A DNA stretch of 64,000 nucleotides, taken from contig CABFPE010000252.1 of assembly GCA_900660155.1 (NCBI GenBank), forward strand, positions 434,098 to 498,097, written 5' to 3'. Source of the DNA: Hofstenia miamia. Its lineage: Eukaryota; Xenacoelomorpha; Acoela; Hofsteniidae. Positions 20,955 through 33,754 of this stretch are shown piece after piece; within the stretch, counting starts at the first letter, position 1, and each line of letters begins with the position of its first letter. A model generated the notes under the pieces. The model made no database searches, had not been told where the DNA came from, and was given only the letters and a program-made list of their open reading frames with translations. The translations under genes and the position numbers were made by a program.

Positions 20955-21954
20955 NNNNNNNNNNNNNNNNNNNNNNNNNNNNNNNNNNNNNNNNNNNNNN
21001 NNNNNNNNNNNNNNNNNNNNNNNNNNNNNNNNNNNNNNNNNNNNNNNNNNNNNNNNNNNNNNNNNNNNNNNNNNNNNNNNNNNNNNNNNNNNNNNNNNNN
21101 NNNNNNNNNNNNNNNNNNNNNNNNNNNNNNNNNNNNNNNNNNNNNNNNNNNNNNNNNNNNNNNNNNNNNNNNNNNNNNNNNNNNNNNNNNNNNNNNNNNN
21201 NNNNNNNNNNNNNNNNNNNNNNNNNNNNNNNNNNNNNNNNNNNNNNNNNNNNNNNNNNNNNNNNNNNNNNNNNNNNNNNNNNNNNNNNNNNNNNNNNNNN
21301 NNNNNNNNNNNNNNNNNNNNNNNNNNNNNNNNNNNNNNNNNNNNNNNNNNNNNNNNNNNNNNNNNNNNNNNNNNNNNNNNNNNNNNNNNNNNNNNNNNNN
21401 NNNNNNNNNNNNNNNNNNNNNNNNNNNNNNNNNNNNNNNNNNNNNNNNNNNNNNNNNNNNNNNNNNNNNNNNNNNNNNNNNNNNNNNNNNNNNNNNNNNN
21501 NNNNNNNNNNNNNNNNNNNNNNNNNNNNNNNNNNNNNNNNNNNNNNNNNNNNNNNNNNNNNNNNNNNNNNNNNNNNNNNNNNNNNNNNNNNNNNNNNNNN
21601 NNNNNNNNNNNNNNNNNNNNNNNNNNNNNNNNNNNNNNNNNNNNNNNNNNNNNNNNNNNNNNNNNNNNNNNNNNNNNNNNNNNNNNNNNNNNNNNNNNNN
21701 NNNNNNNNNNNNNNNNNNNNNNNNNNNNNNNNNNNNNNNNNNNNNNNNNNNNNNNNNNNNNNNNNNNNNNNNNNNNNNNNNNNNNNNNNNNNNNNNNNNN
21801 NNNNNNNNNNNNNNNNNNNNNNNNNNNNNNNNNNNNNNNNNNNNNNNNNNNNNNNNNNNNNNNNNNNNNNNNNNNNNNNNNNNNNNNNNNNNNNNNNNNN
21901 NNNNNNNNNNNNNNNNNNNNNNNNNNNNNNNNNNNNNNNNNNNNNNNNNNNNNN
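20955..21954. other. Assembly gap, exactly 1000 N
   Basis: A placeholder-sized gap. The sequence to the left is in the RT/RNase H junction of one gypsy element; the sequence to the right restarts at the protease-RT linker of a different, far more decayed one. The two sides are therefore not the two halves of one element. Confidence 0.98.
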
Positions 21955-24900
21955 TTTAAGTTGGAGGAAGACATAAGATTGCAGCCACACCAGTGGAGGA
22001 TGTACATAATAGAAACAGAAAGTCAAATAACAGCAGACATAATGCTTTAAGAGAATAAAGGACTTAATATAAAGAGAGTATTGATGCCATAGTGTGTTTG
22101 AACTGTTAAAAATGGAAAAGGGAAGATACTAATCCTGAACATGACAAACTGAAACATTAATGTACAGAGATCAAATGTGAAGATATTTGGAAAATACATT
22201 AAATCTAACATTAGATTCACCTGGAAAGCAATTGAGGATAATGATTGGGCAAGTAATTTGAATGGTAAATTTGAGGACTTGCAAATAAGGAGGAAAGAGA
22301 AGTTCAACAAATAAAAGAGATGCTAGAGAGACACAAATGGATATTCAAATACAGAGAAATAAGTGTGGATCAATTAATAGGCAAAACACACAAAATAGTA
22401 ATAAAAACAGACAAACCAATAAAGTTGTCAGTAAGAAGAGTGCCAGAGCAAATGAAAAATGAGTACAATGAGATACTAAGTGAATTAATCAATAAAAAAA
22501 TTAATCTGACCTTGCAAAACCATGCACAGTATGAACAGTAATTGTAAATCATGGAAATAAATATTGCTTATGCATAGATTTCCACAAGCTGAATGAAGTA
22601 ACAAAAGGATTTGTATCCCCTTCCACAAATAGAAGACATGCTATAAGAGGCAAGTAAACACAAATACTGCAAGTCAAAAGATTTATGCAAAGCATTTTGG
22701 CAGGTGAAGGAGGAAGATATTGAGAAAAAAGCATTTATAACACCTTGTGGATTATATGAATTGATATATATGGTGTTTGGAATGTGCAATGCACCAGCAA
22801 TCTTTCAAAGATACACCTCAAAAGTATTGAAGAATAGGGCACATAGGATGGAAGACAGAGTTAATGCTTATATAGATGACATCATAGTAACAAGAGATAT
22901 AATGCAAGAACATCTAGAGAAGTTAGAAAGTACATTGACAATACTGGAAAAAGCAGGCCTCAGAATCAACAGAAATAAGTGTGACATAAGGAAAGAAAAA
23001 ATAGTATTTCTTGGGAGAGTGATTAAAAAGGCAAGATATGCAAGGGACATGATCAGAAAGATAGAAAAGCAGTACAATAAAAATGACATCCAAAAAATAA
23101 TGGGGTACTTCAATTACTACAGAATCTTTATCCTGAACATCACTGGAAAAACTGCAAATATTACAAACTCATGAGGAAATCAGTACCATTTGTATGGACT
23201 TGGCATGAACAAGAAGAGCTGGATAACATCAAGGAGGAAGTAGTGAAATTAACATCACTAAATATGCCAGACTACAAAAAGAAATTTATCTTAGACTGTG
23301 ATACTAGTAAAGTTGCAATCAGAGTAACACTAGGACAGATAAAAACGGAAAGGAGGTACCTGTACAATTCTTCAGCCAAAAACTGAAAGCAAGTAAGGAA
23401 AAATATGTGTCAATGAAGTTGTAAATGTTAGCACTCATCAAGAGCATTAGAAAATTCAGGCAATTTCTAATTAGTTGGGAATTTAGAGTTTGCACTGACA
23501 ATAGTGGATTGGCCTGGCCTGGAGATAAGTCAGGGAAAGTATCAGGATGGATTTAATATTTGAACAATTTTATGTTTAAGATCAAACACCATAGAGACAT
23601 TTTACACAACAACACAGATTTTTGGATATCACTATCTGAAAATCAAAGGGATGCAGCAAAGGCAGATGGAGAAAAGAAACAATTTCAAATCCTACCACAT
23701 ATGTAGTGCAAAGGACTACTTGAAATAAACGTGGAAAAAATGGGGCAAGCAGTCCTACCAATAATGATGAAGGAAGAAATATCTGAACAGGAAACAATAT
23801 AGAAACAAAAAGATGACATAATACTCAACAACATCATTAAACAGATAAAAGAACCAAAGGCAACATTATCAAAACTGACAGCAAGTTATTACAAACAGCA
23901 TAGATGGAAACTAATCAAATGTGGACTCTCATATGTTGAGGCATATAACAACAGAATAGTGATCCCTGAATATTATAAGAGAGAACTCATACTAAAGGTG
24001 AATGAAAGAGGCCACTTAAGCATGACACAAACAGAAAAAACCTTCAAATCTAGATTTATCACTACAGTGGTGAGAAAAGTAATGGAAGAAATAATAAATA
24101 AATGTTATACATGCTTATTTAACAACAAACAACACTTCCCAGCACAGAGGGCACCATTGGAAAAAAATAATTGCAACACAACTGAATGAGATAGTACACA
24201 TTGATCTGGAGATGCTATCAAATGACAAGGAGGGGTATCAGCACCTTTTAGTAATAGTGGACAACTTCACCAAATATATAAGGATAATCCCAAAGAAAAA
24301 TACAACAGCAGAAACAACAGCTGAGTTAGTGAGGAAAGAGTGGATCCTGAAATTTGGTGCAATGGAAATGATACTAACCAATAAGGGACCACAATTAGAA
24401 AGTGGACTGTTCCAAGAAATGTCAGAACTATTAGAGATAGTCAACAAATTAACAACAGGATATCATCCACAGGCAAATTAAGGTGTAGAGAGACTAAATT
24501 AAACATTATTCAAACTGTTTGGTCCAGGCCCTACACAATCACACAGACATTACCAAATCATGAGTATATGTTAAACAATGACAGACTATTACATTTTCAA
24601 AATTTGAAGAGAACAATGGTGGATATCAAAGAAATGAAGATAGATGACAATGCCAAATTCAAAATAAGCCAAGTTAACAGCAGTGAAATAGTATATGATA
24701 TGAATGAAGAACTGACTAATAGATGTCACTGTGTCAGAAGGCGTCTTAGTAGTCCCCAATGCTGATTCAAGGGGAGGGTGACAAATGGACATGAAGCCTC
24801 TCCCACTTCAGATCTGCAATGCTGATATTAGGGCATGTAGAGAACTAGTGAAAAGCAGCACAACTTCCTTCCAGAAGTCCACAAACCCAAATGAAGGTGA

Positions 24901-25034
24901 GTGTGGAGGAAGAACCACCGTGATGCAAAAGCAATACAATGTGTTGACAGAGCCAACTGTGAACTGATTCAAGGGTGAAACAGCATGAGTTCAGAGCTTA
25001 TTGACTGTGAACTGAACATAAGTAGGATACCATA

Positions 25035-27640
25035 ATGAATAACTCAGCTACAAACCTCCTCAGACACCACTTCAGAGAGAACAATATGCTCAAAAGAAAG
25101 GGAAAAATAGATGTCAAAAATCAATGGCAAAACCTACACCCTTATCTTATGGGAACTATTAAATTGAGAGATCATGAATTTGAAAAACTATCACCAGAGA
25201 CAAAAGCTCTTATAAGAAAAACAGTAAAAATGGAGGGAAGGAATCTACCACTAATACTTGATTTGAACAATAGACCCATGGTGAATGGGATATGAATGAA
25301 ACTCTCAAGAGACCATACATTTGCAGCACAATGCATGTAGTATATGATGAAAACTTCACACTCAAGATGGCACAGAGCATCATGGCATACATTGACCAAA
25401 TAGTAGAAATTCCACAGGTCAATATTGACAAACACAACCTAATGATTCTACACATAGTAAAGGAAAAATAGTACAAAAGAAATCTTGAAAAATAATTAGA
25501 TCAAATATTAAGAATGGCAAAAGTGCAAAAGATACATATAGTAATAATCACAAAAACAACAATGGAGGAAATTCCCAAACATCTGTATGATATGGGCATT
25601 AAAGAGCAAAATGTATTCTTTTGGAAAAAGGAAACTACAGAGACACTAATCTCTGAACTGTCCAATATGACTTACAGCTAGATTACTGGGCACAAGTTTT
25701 CAGAATTGTGGTAGATCCTTGTATAGCTGTACATTTGTACAAACATGTGAAAACAATTGAAATGATGATGGAGGATGAAGTGGTTGAGAAAGCAAATACA
25801 CTCTTTATCAAATGCAGTCTAACACAGCATCAGGAGAATTTGAAACAAATTGAAAAAAATTGATATAAAACTCAAAAACAAATGCAGATAATAGAATGGA
25901 TGATCAGTAGAATCATGGTCAATAAAAGCCCAATGTGGAAGATGTCAGTAGTAGAGATCACAAACAAAGTGGGAATATGCCTGAATGAACTATCAATCTT
26001 CAAAGAACCCATGAAAAATACATTTGGGGTGCAACATCTGAAACATGACTATGGCAACTGGAAAGACAACCCTGGCTAACAACAAAGAAGCTAATAAAGA
26101 GGAAGATAGTAAGCACAGAGGAGATAAGAAAACTGATCACAGATAAGATGGTGCAAAAAATTATCAAAAAAATGAAATTATAAGAGAAAGAGAGTCTGCA
26201 ATGCACATTTACAAAAATCATCAAGAGCACTGAGATGATGGAAAAGGGTGGCATAAAAGAAACAATCAAAGTCTGTGAAATGGTCACAAGAACTTAAAGG
26301 GAAAGGCAAGGAGAGGAAGAGCTGCTGACCTCAACACAAATACTACTATCCCTGAAAACACAGGAAATAATCAATAGAATGAATATAGAAAAATGGGGAG
26401 GAGTAACCCCAACTAGTACAATGGAATGGATAGACACCAATGACAAGTGATTCTCAGCAGAAAAAAATAGTAACAGAAACACAAGAAATTTGGCCCAGAA
26501 ATGATCAAAAAGTGTGAGAAGAATGGTTGCCACAATAAAACTTATGTTTACAGAGGTTTTTACCAAGACCAAGCTAGAAGAATGCCTGAAACCATATAAT
26601 TAACTAGTTAATCACTTCAAGAATAGAAATGAAGGAACAAATACAGTTGAAAATGATCAAGAGAGGACTAACTCAAGCCTTCTGGGATAGGATAAAAGAG
26701 GGAAAAATGAACTATCCAGCAACAATCAGGCTAGCAACATCATGAACAGCAACAGAATCTTACAGAGAAATCAAAAAGCAAATTGAAACAAAGATATTAC
26801 TATGCACACCACTGGATACAATTTCAATACATATGATACTTCTGAGGAGAAGACTACCAAAATTTGCTAAGGCCATGATGCTCAAGAACAAGTCATACTC
26901 AAATACAAAAGAAAAAGCAACAGCAATAGTTGAGAAGCAAGAATATAAAAAGTCAAAAGAAATAATGCTGAGGAATGACTATCATGAAAGAGTATACATT
27001 GAAGGGATGATAACTCCTTACCAAATATTCACAAATGGGAAACCTATAAACATACAATTAAAAGACTTAAGAGATGAAATTGAAAAATTAATGACTAATG
27101 TGGTAATACTCTTATTGGGAGAAAATGATGTGGTATGGTTGGACATCTGGGATGAACAATATTGTTATTACAACATCACCAAGAGAGTGGAAATATTCAC
27201 AATGATGCAGATCAACAAGAATAACCCAAATGAGATGAGAAGCAGAGGTCACAGACAACATTAGCTTTTTCAAAAAGATGTGGCAAGTATGTGGAGTCTG
27301 AGAAAAGCTACATTTTTTTACCTGGAAACAGCAATACCAGATGAATTGGCACACACAAGCAGAGCTAATTCTCAAATGACTCTAATGATCAGAATAAAAG
27401 CAATACATTTATATCAGCAATACTATGAGATATTTTCAAAAATATGAATGAATTAAGGAAGATCACACCTATTTTTGAAAACATCAAAGAAGCAAAATTC
27501 CTGAAGTAAGCAAACACCATAACAACAGAAAGGGAAGCTATACTCAAAATGACAAAGCAGGATGATCAGAAGGCAGAGTCAATAATATGAAAAGCAGGCA
27601 CATTGGTATATGGAAATCAAGCAGTGCTAAAAATAATGCT
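25035..27640 (+). pseudogene. Remnant of the lineage-specific third ORF
   Basis: Aligned blocks match the 994-residue ORF at 42972-45956. Near the start is LSPETKALIRK (versus LSPETKRLIRH). Near the end are YKKSKEI, ERVYIEGMITPY and VVILLLGENDVVW (versus ERVFIEGQVTPY and TVILFSGINDIVW). The order and spacing are kept over about 2.6 kb. The region is a fossil with many breaks, but it shows that the extra ORF predates the split of the two elements. Confidence 0.8.
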
Positions 27641-27654
27641 AGCTGAGGAGGGCA

Positions 27655-29713
27655 TTTAGCATATTCAAAAACTAATCAAGCTGCTATAGAAAATAATCAG
27701 TCAAAGAAGAATTCAGATTGAACTGAAATTTGATTAAAAATTATAAATAAAGTAGCATATTAGATTACATTTGTATAATACAACTAAGAAATTACCAGTG
27801 AAATGACTAACAATTAGTATTTGTTGATTTGACTAACTTGGCAAAACAAAGGGGATGAATTTGCTTCCATTATTTTTAGACATCTTGGCAGACAATTCAA
27901 AATACAAAATCCACAGGTGCTCTTTGAACTCAGATATAAATAGAGCAAAACCATTGTACAATTTGTTGAAGAAAATTCTTTGGAATTCTTATTTTAGCTT
28001 ATTAGTGTTTGATTATTAGTTACAATGTTCAGCTAAATTGTTACTGTTCAGTAGTGGTGAGGATACCACAATAGGAATGATTCTTGTTTCATTGTTCCAA
28101 ACCATGAGTCTACACTTAGGTTAGGTATACACTGAGGAGTTCTTAATTCTGTTTAGATAACTATCAATCCCTGCTTACATGTATATGATAATGAATTTGA
28201 CATAAGGCTGGTAAGCTGAATATAGGTTTTTATATCTATATTTAAACTACATCCAAATTCATAGCTATAACTTGACTGATAATGTGCCCTTGTGTGTATC
28301 AGTTATTACATGTAGGTTAGGAAGATGCTATTTATTTATTTTATTTATATAAATCAAATATATTTCAGTAATGGCTAATCATGTATACATTTAAACAATC
28401 AGTTAGTAACAATCAAGGTTGCAAGTATATAGAATAGAATCATGGGGTGCGTCTAACAGCTTGAGCTGCACTGGGAAATACGGAGCTTAGACTGAAGGTT
28501 GCAAAGATTTATCTTTGCTGAGAGTGACCTGAATTCCAACAAAACAAATGAACATTGGTAATTCACCAATTTCACTTTAGAAAAAGAACTGAAACCCAAG
28601 AAGGCATTCCAGCTAGAGACCAATTCACATGGCATCACCCTGAAGCCAAATCATGAGAAACCATCCTTACTTGCCAAGTTACTAATAGTGTGTCTCTAGT
28701 ATTAATTTCTAGCTCAATAACAAATTTAGCTCAGTGTTCTTCTTATCTCAGTTCATTTAATAATATGTAATCACATGTAATTGCCATGCATTCTCATATG
28801 CCAATGGCATATTATTGTTGCATTGTGTTGTTGTTAAGTGTACCAATCAATTGATGTTAACAGCTTTTATTCCCTATATCTATACTTAGTCCTAAAGCCA
28901 CCACAATATGGGCTACTATCTGTCAAGTAGAGTTCCTTCCACATTATCACTGGATCTTACAGATGCATTCTTATTAAATCAATACCATAGCAAAAAAAGG
29001 GTTACAGATATTAAATAAATAGAAAAGCAAATGGCATCCAGTGAGACAAAGTTTATTTGACGTTTGCTACAATGAATTCCCTACTTTTATACAAAGAAAA
29101 AGGTAAATATTTACTATTTACAAAATTCACTTAAATTCCTTTACAAATCAAACAAGCAATTACACATCCAACTTGATCAAGGGGACAGTTAATAACTAAT
29201 TTGAAACTTAAGTTTGAAACACTAAAAATCATTAAAGTCACTGAATTAAATCACTGAATTAGCACCAAGTTAATAAAAGAGAGTATCATTAAATAAAATA
29301 AAAGAAAATTAAGGGTGCTGAGTGACTCTGCAATAGTACACTTTACAAATTTGAGATTAAGTCAAATTGTGTTGAGCTTTGAGTAAGGTTTGAGCTAGGA
29401 TAAGGCTCAAATAAGTTGCATCACTGTGCTGAAAGGTGGAACCCATTCAATTAAAATGGAAAGAAATGGTTATTACTTGATTTGGAGATCAGCTTCAGGC
29501 AGAGGCCCACCCAAAACAGTTGGCAAAGATACTGCAAGGTTTTATCACATAAATAGTGCTTGTTATATCATTCATTAATTATAGTTTTTGGAGTTTAGTA
29601 ATATAAAAGCTAAGCAGTTTAAAAACATTACATCTTTATCTACTAGTATACCATAACAATTATGTTGTAATAATTCAGAAATTGGATATTAAATCCTGGT
29701 AGAAGATTCTACA
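27655..29713 (+). repeat. 3' LTR of the decayed gypsy relic, enlarged
   Basis: Starts TTTAGCATATTC after the purine tract and ends AGATTCTACA. It aligns with the LTR at 33755-34868 from the start to about 28480, and again from about 29400 to the end. The roughly 900 bp between have no counterpart there, suggesting an unidentified insertion or local expansion. Confidence 0.75.
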
Positions 29714-31912
29714 CTAAATAGACATCCAATCAGATCATTTGAAAAATGGAAGGTAAAGCACAAAGATATATTGGAAATTTTTTAGTAAATGCCTGGATAA
29801 TGAGCATATAGAACATCTTGAAAAAATTAGGGCATCAGCTGTTTGTTTAGAAAAACCACCACATACCCAGCTAACAAATATGGCAAAAAATTTGCTTTTG
29901 ATCTTTAATGTATATACCTTTGGCAAGCCAGTTTGAATGAGAAATGCTCTTACTATTCATAATATTCCACCATATGTATATAATGCAGCAGTAAAACAAG
30001 CTACAGTGTCTTCCTAAAAACATACACAAAGACCAACAGAGTTTTTTATATCAACTATTGATATTGGTAATGATACTGATTGCTTGTTATTTCCAGGGTG
30101 CAGTGCATTCTATGTTAATTTATGAGATTTTTCAACACTGACTTCTGCTCTGCATTGCATAAGGAATGCAATTAATTCCATGAAACAAGAATATTCTCTC
30201 CAGATAGATTACAACTCAAATGTGTAAAGTAAACACAAATGGAGGTACATATAAATTTGATTATCTCAAGAAATTGTTGCAAATATACTTTATTAATTGA
30301 ACATTATCAAAGATTAAAAACAGTGGTTTAGTGATGTCCACTAAATGTTTGCAAAGCATATAGCAACAATGTCAATGTGCTTAATAAGACTAAGTTCAGT
30401 GAAAATTGAATGAACACTATCATATATTAAAGTTCTAGTCAGCTTTGTTAGGTGAATATACTTTATCACATAAGGAATTCCAGATTTTATAGGTACTAAC
30501 AGAAATTCAATAATGCTGCAATACATGTCATCTTCAAACGTTATGTGTTTCTTGCCACAAACACATTTCATCAATTAATAATGTGCAAAATCCAGTAATA
30601 ATATCACTTTGAACAAATGTTTTTAGAAGATTATGGATATTAATATTACCTTGAGCAGCAATTGCAAATTCTCAATCACATGAACATATGATTGAATGAG
30701 AAGTATATAAAAGTTTTAATGAAAACTTAATTATGCTGGGATGAAAATTCACACAGTATCCAGTCATCAACAACAAGTTATTAATGAAACTTAATTTTTC
30801 ATCAGATTGTGACTCTTCAGCAAAATTTTTATCATAAACAAATAAAGCTTCTAGTCTTTATAGACAACACCTTTTTGTTGCTAAGATCTTCAGGTATGGA
30901 ATCAGTCACCTATGAGAACATAACATTAGAGAATGGTTACTAACATCATTGTAACACTGTACAGAACAGAGAGAATTTTGTTTTCAGACATTTTATAAAA
31001 TCTGAAGGTATCAGAAACTTTGTCAAATGTCCAACCTTTAGGAGTTAATAGTTCATATCATGTTCTGAAATGCTTAGTTTATCATTAGATTGAAATTTAT
31101 CCACCTCATCTACTACAACATTTCAAACTTTAAGAGTATTTCTTGGTTGAGTGATAGTCACTTGATTTGACTAGGCCATTCAAAATTTTCCATTCCTACA
31201 ATATTTTCTTTCCTAAATTTGGGAAAGAAAATATCCTAGGAATGGGAAAATTGGAATAGTCTAGTCTCCTACAGCCATTTTTTGTAATTTTTATATATTC
31301 TTCCTCAAAATGAAGATAGCACACAAAACTGTTAGAGGTAATATTATAGTGGTATCTTCTTATAGCTAATTTAAGTCTTAAGTCAGAATTAATAGGAAAA
31401 TAAATGGAGGGTGATAAGTTCCACTTGCATAGCCACTATTGCAGTTTGGCACACAACATTTCTTTGTCATTTTTCAAATCAAAATTTGAACTGACATCAC
31501 AAATTGAACTGATCAAAAAATGAATATTCAGTGACAAATAGAACCAACATTGTGCAATCAACTCTTTATAATAGCAGAAGAAAATGACTACAATGCTTTG
31601 CAATTGCAATCACCTAGTTAACTAGCCTATAGGATTAAATACACAATGAGTGGCCAGTTACTAGATGGCACATACAAATTATCAACTCTATAATTTATTG
31701 GTATTCAAAATATTTCTGAAATTTTACTAGATAATAACAGATATTTTAAATAAGGCATACTGTGAGGTATATGGCCATGTACTTAGTAGGCAATGATGAA
31801 AACAAGATAATGTTTATTTTAGCCTTCCTTATATAGAAAACCAAATAAGGAATTTGAAGAAAAAATTTACAATAATAAATACCAAATTAAAAAGTACAAA
31901 GATCATTCCATA
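29714..31912. other. CpG-poor DNA, no gene; palindrome at 31171-31267
   Basis: There are no frames of note and almost no CpG. The only structure seen is a near-perfect palindrome at 31171-31267. Confidence 0.5.
31171..31267. repeat. Near-perfect 97-bp palindrome (foldback MITE?)
   Basis: Arms of about 44 bp around a CTAAATTT centre, with outer ends GACTAG and CTAGTC. One arm reads CCATTCCTACAATATTTTC and the other is its complement with few mismatches. It could be a very short foldback element. No target duplication is evident. Confidence 0.7.
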
Positions 31913-31916
31913 ATTG

Positions 31917-33064
31917 TGTAGAATCTTGCCAACACTGATTTCACTATAAATTAAGAGTTGCTTATCCATTTCTCTCAACCTATTTTGTTGCTTACCTTAT
32001 TATGCATGAACTACCAACAGTTTATTTAGATTGAGATCAGTAGATGGAATACAGGGTTGAAACCCAATGCAGATCAATGCACAGTAGAAGATATCTTCAT
32101 TGGTGACAGCTCCAACTCCTACTTGAACATGACAAGGAAACCAATGGTTTACTCAGTGTGTGGATTGTTGCCTCAGTGATAGTGTGTGCATGATAACCTA
32201 TTAATTTAGTGCATTGATTGTCCTTGTTATTATAACTATGTAAGTAAAAGGAGTGAATGCATCCACAATGCTTTAGCTTGTTATTTAACCTTACATATAT
32301 TAACCCTACAGATATAATAGTACATGTTAAGTGTTCATACATGTGAACAATCAATGCAGTCTGCAATAAAACTATTTCACAGGTCATTTGATAGTCCACT
32401 AATTTACTGACAAGTAAATAAGTTGTACAAAAATGTACATAACAACTGTAGAGCATTTCAGATATTCTAAAAGTAATAATAATAATTTGTGAGTAATAAA
32501 TGATAGGAAAGCTATGATGGATAAAAATCCCTATCCCTTTTCTTAACTTTAAAGCACATTGAGAATTCTACAGCTACTGGCCACACTGCAGTTTTGAAAG
32601 GCTATAGTGTGTAGGCTGCTCCAAAATTCCTTTAGGTGTATTTGGGGACCACCATAGGATTACTCCAGTGCTTGAACATTTAGCTTTCCATTTAACAATT
32701 AAATAACCTGACAAGATAACAAAGTAAATCCAGTAAAATTCATTCATCACAAATATAATCAATCACTCCATTTTTATATCAGATAACTGTAAACAATCAA
32801 ACTCATGGCTAGTACCTGTTATTATATTTTTTTCTTCATCTGCAATTAATTTCACATGTCAGCATTAATTAGTGTGTGCATTATCATCCTATTCTTTTTG
32901 TCAAATGACTGCTGAGCAAATAATTAAAGAATACTGCTTTTAATAATTTTATATAAGTAATCAAAGTATAATAGCCATGTGTTTACAATTAATATTTAAT
33001 ACAATTGAGTCTTATTGTTCCCCACTCTTTCTCTTACCTTGACCACACATGGGATTATGCTACA
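31917..33064 (-). repeat. Solo gypsy LTR, minus strand, with 4-bp TSD
   Basis: On the minus strand it starts TGTAGCATAATCC (at 33064) and ends GATTCTACA (at 31917). It aligns along its length with the LTR at 35056, including CTTGTCAGGTTATTT and GGAAAGCTAAA. It is flanked by ATTG on both sides (31913-31916 and 33065-33068). No internal element sequence is attached. It is CpG-depleted, so it is old. Length 1148 bp. Confidence 0.85.
32097..32456 (-). CDS. Open frame inside solo LTR (119 codons)
   Basis: A minus-strand frame aligning in register with the LTR frames of the other elements, for example IYVRLNNKL and NKDNQCTKLIGYHAH against RNNKNNQCTKFL in the young element. It has remained open over 119 codons despite strong decay around it. 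The function, if any, is unknown. Confidence 0.3.
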   Translation of the reverse strand: MLYSCYVHFCTTYLLVSKLVDYQMTCEIVLLQTALIVHMYEHLTCTIISVGLIYVRLNNKLKHCGCIHSFYLHSYNNKDNQCTKLIGYHAHTITEATIHTLSKPLVSLSCSSRSWSCHQ

Positions 33065-33124
33065 ATTGACATCAAACAAAACAAAAAATATATTTCCAAA
33101 AAAAAGATCAAATTGTAGAAATTT

Positions 33125-33430
33125 TAGTTTTCCTTTCTAGTTTATATGCTTATATGTAGTGATTGTGAAAAATTATATATTGGTGAAACAAAGTGACTTC
33201 TGGGAAGAAGAATTAAGGAACATTTGAATGAGCACCTAAAATCTGAAATTTTTGTTGGGTAAGTTCAGCAATACTGCAATTTCAAATTTTTTTCACTTTT
33301 GATCTTGAGGTGTGTGCATCTTTCTATGACTGCACATATTTCATTTATGAAAACTATGCTTCTATACTTAATCAGCAGACAGTTGAGTTCCTGGAATATG
33401 CTCTAAACCTCATTTGTGACTGTAGCTGGT
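33125..33430 (+). pseudogene. GIY-YIG (Penelope-like) endonuclease relic
   Basis: The frame at about 33140-33240 reads LICSDCEKLYIGETK, a stop, then LLGRRIKEHLNEHL. This has the paired cysteines, the YIG core, ETK and the Arg...Glu-His helix of Penelope-type GIY-YIG domains. A weaker continuation in another frame runs to about 33425. The preceding reverse transcriptase is not visible; the solo LTR ending at 33064 lies directly upstream. It is more diverged than, and different from, the copy near 2.3 kb. Confidence 0.7.
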
Positions 33431-33754
33431 AGCTTCTTTTAATCTTATCTAAGATTGCTTCAATTGAACTATAGTATCTTTATGTGGGTGTTATTATTTT
33501 AAATATTGGCTATATTTCATTAGGTGTTTGTTCCACCTTGATATCTTTTCATATGTCATGTATTTCCTTCAAAAATTCTGTTCTCTGATTTAGGCTACAT
33601 CTGATGTTGACATTTGTAGTGTGTTCTAGTTCTTCTGTGTAATCAATGGTTTCCATCATTTGAGCTTTTTACAACATGACAATAGCCATTTTTGGTTTGA
33701 GTATTATGTGATGTGTGGGAGACCAATGATTTTGCATAAGGTCAATCTTTATGA

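Larger units (their letters stand above)
21955..29713 (+). mobile_element. Decayed Ty3/gypsy relic with third ORF and 3' LTR
   Basis: An old relative of the element at 35056. Its parts in order: the protease-RT linker (from 21955), RT (about 22320-23160, including AYIDDII), RNase H (about 23170-23700), integrase (about 23940-24500), the pol C-terminus (to about 24760), the region between pol and ORF3 (24760-25030), remnants of the third ORF (about 25035-27640), a purine-rich tract near 27644-27652, and an LTR (27655-29713). It is heavily broken, with dozens of breaks. It is almost CpG-free. Its 5' LTR and gag are not in view. Confidence 0.85.

Noticed and set aside
20893-22050. Several open frames of 340-375 codons across the first gap
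   Set aside because: They exist only because N bases contain no stop; no sequence supports them.
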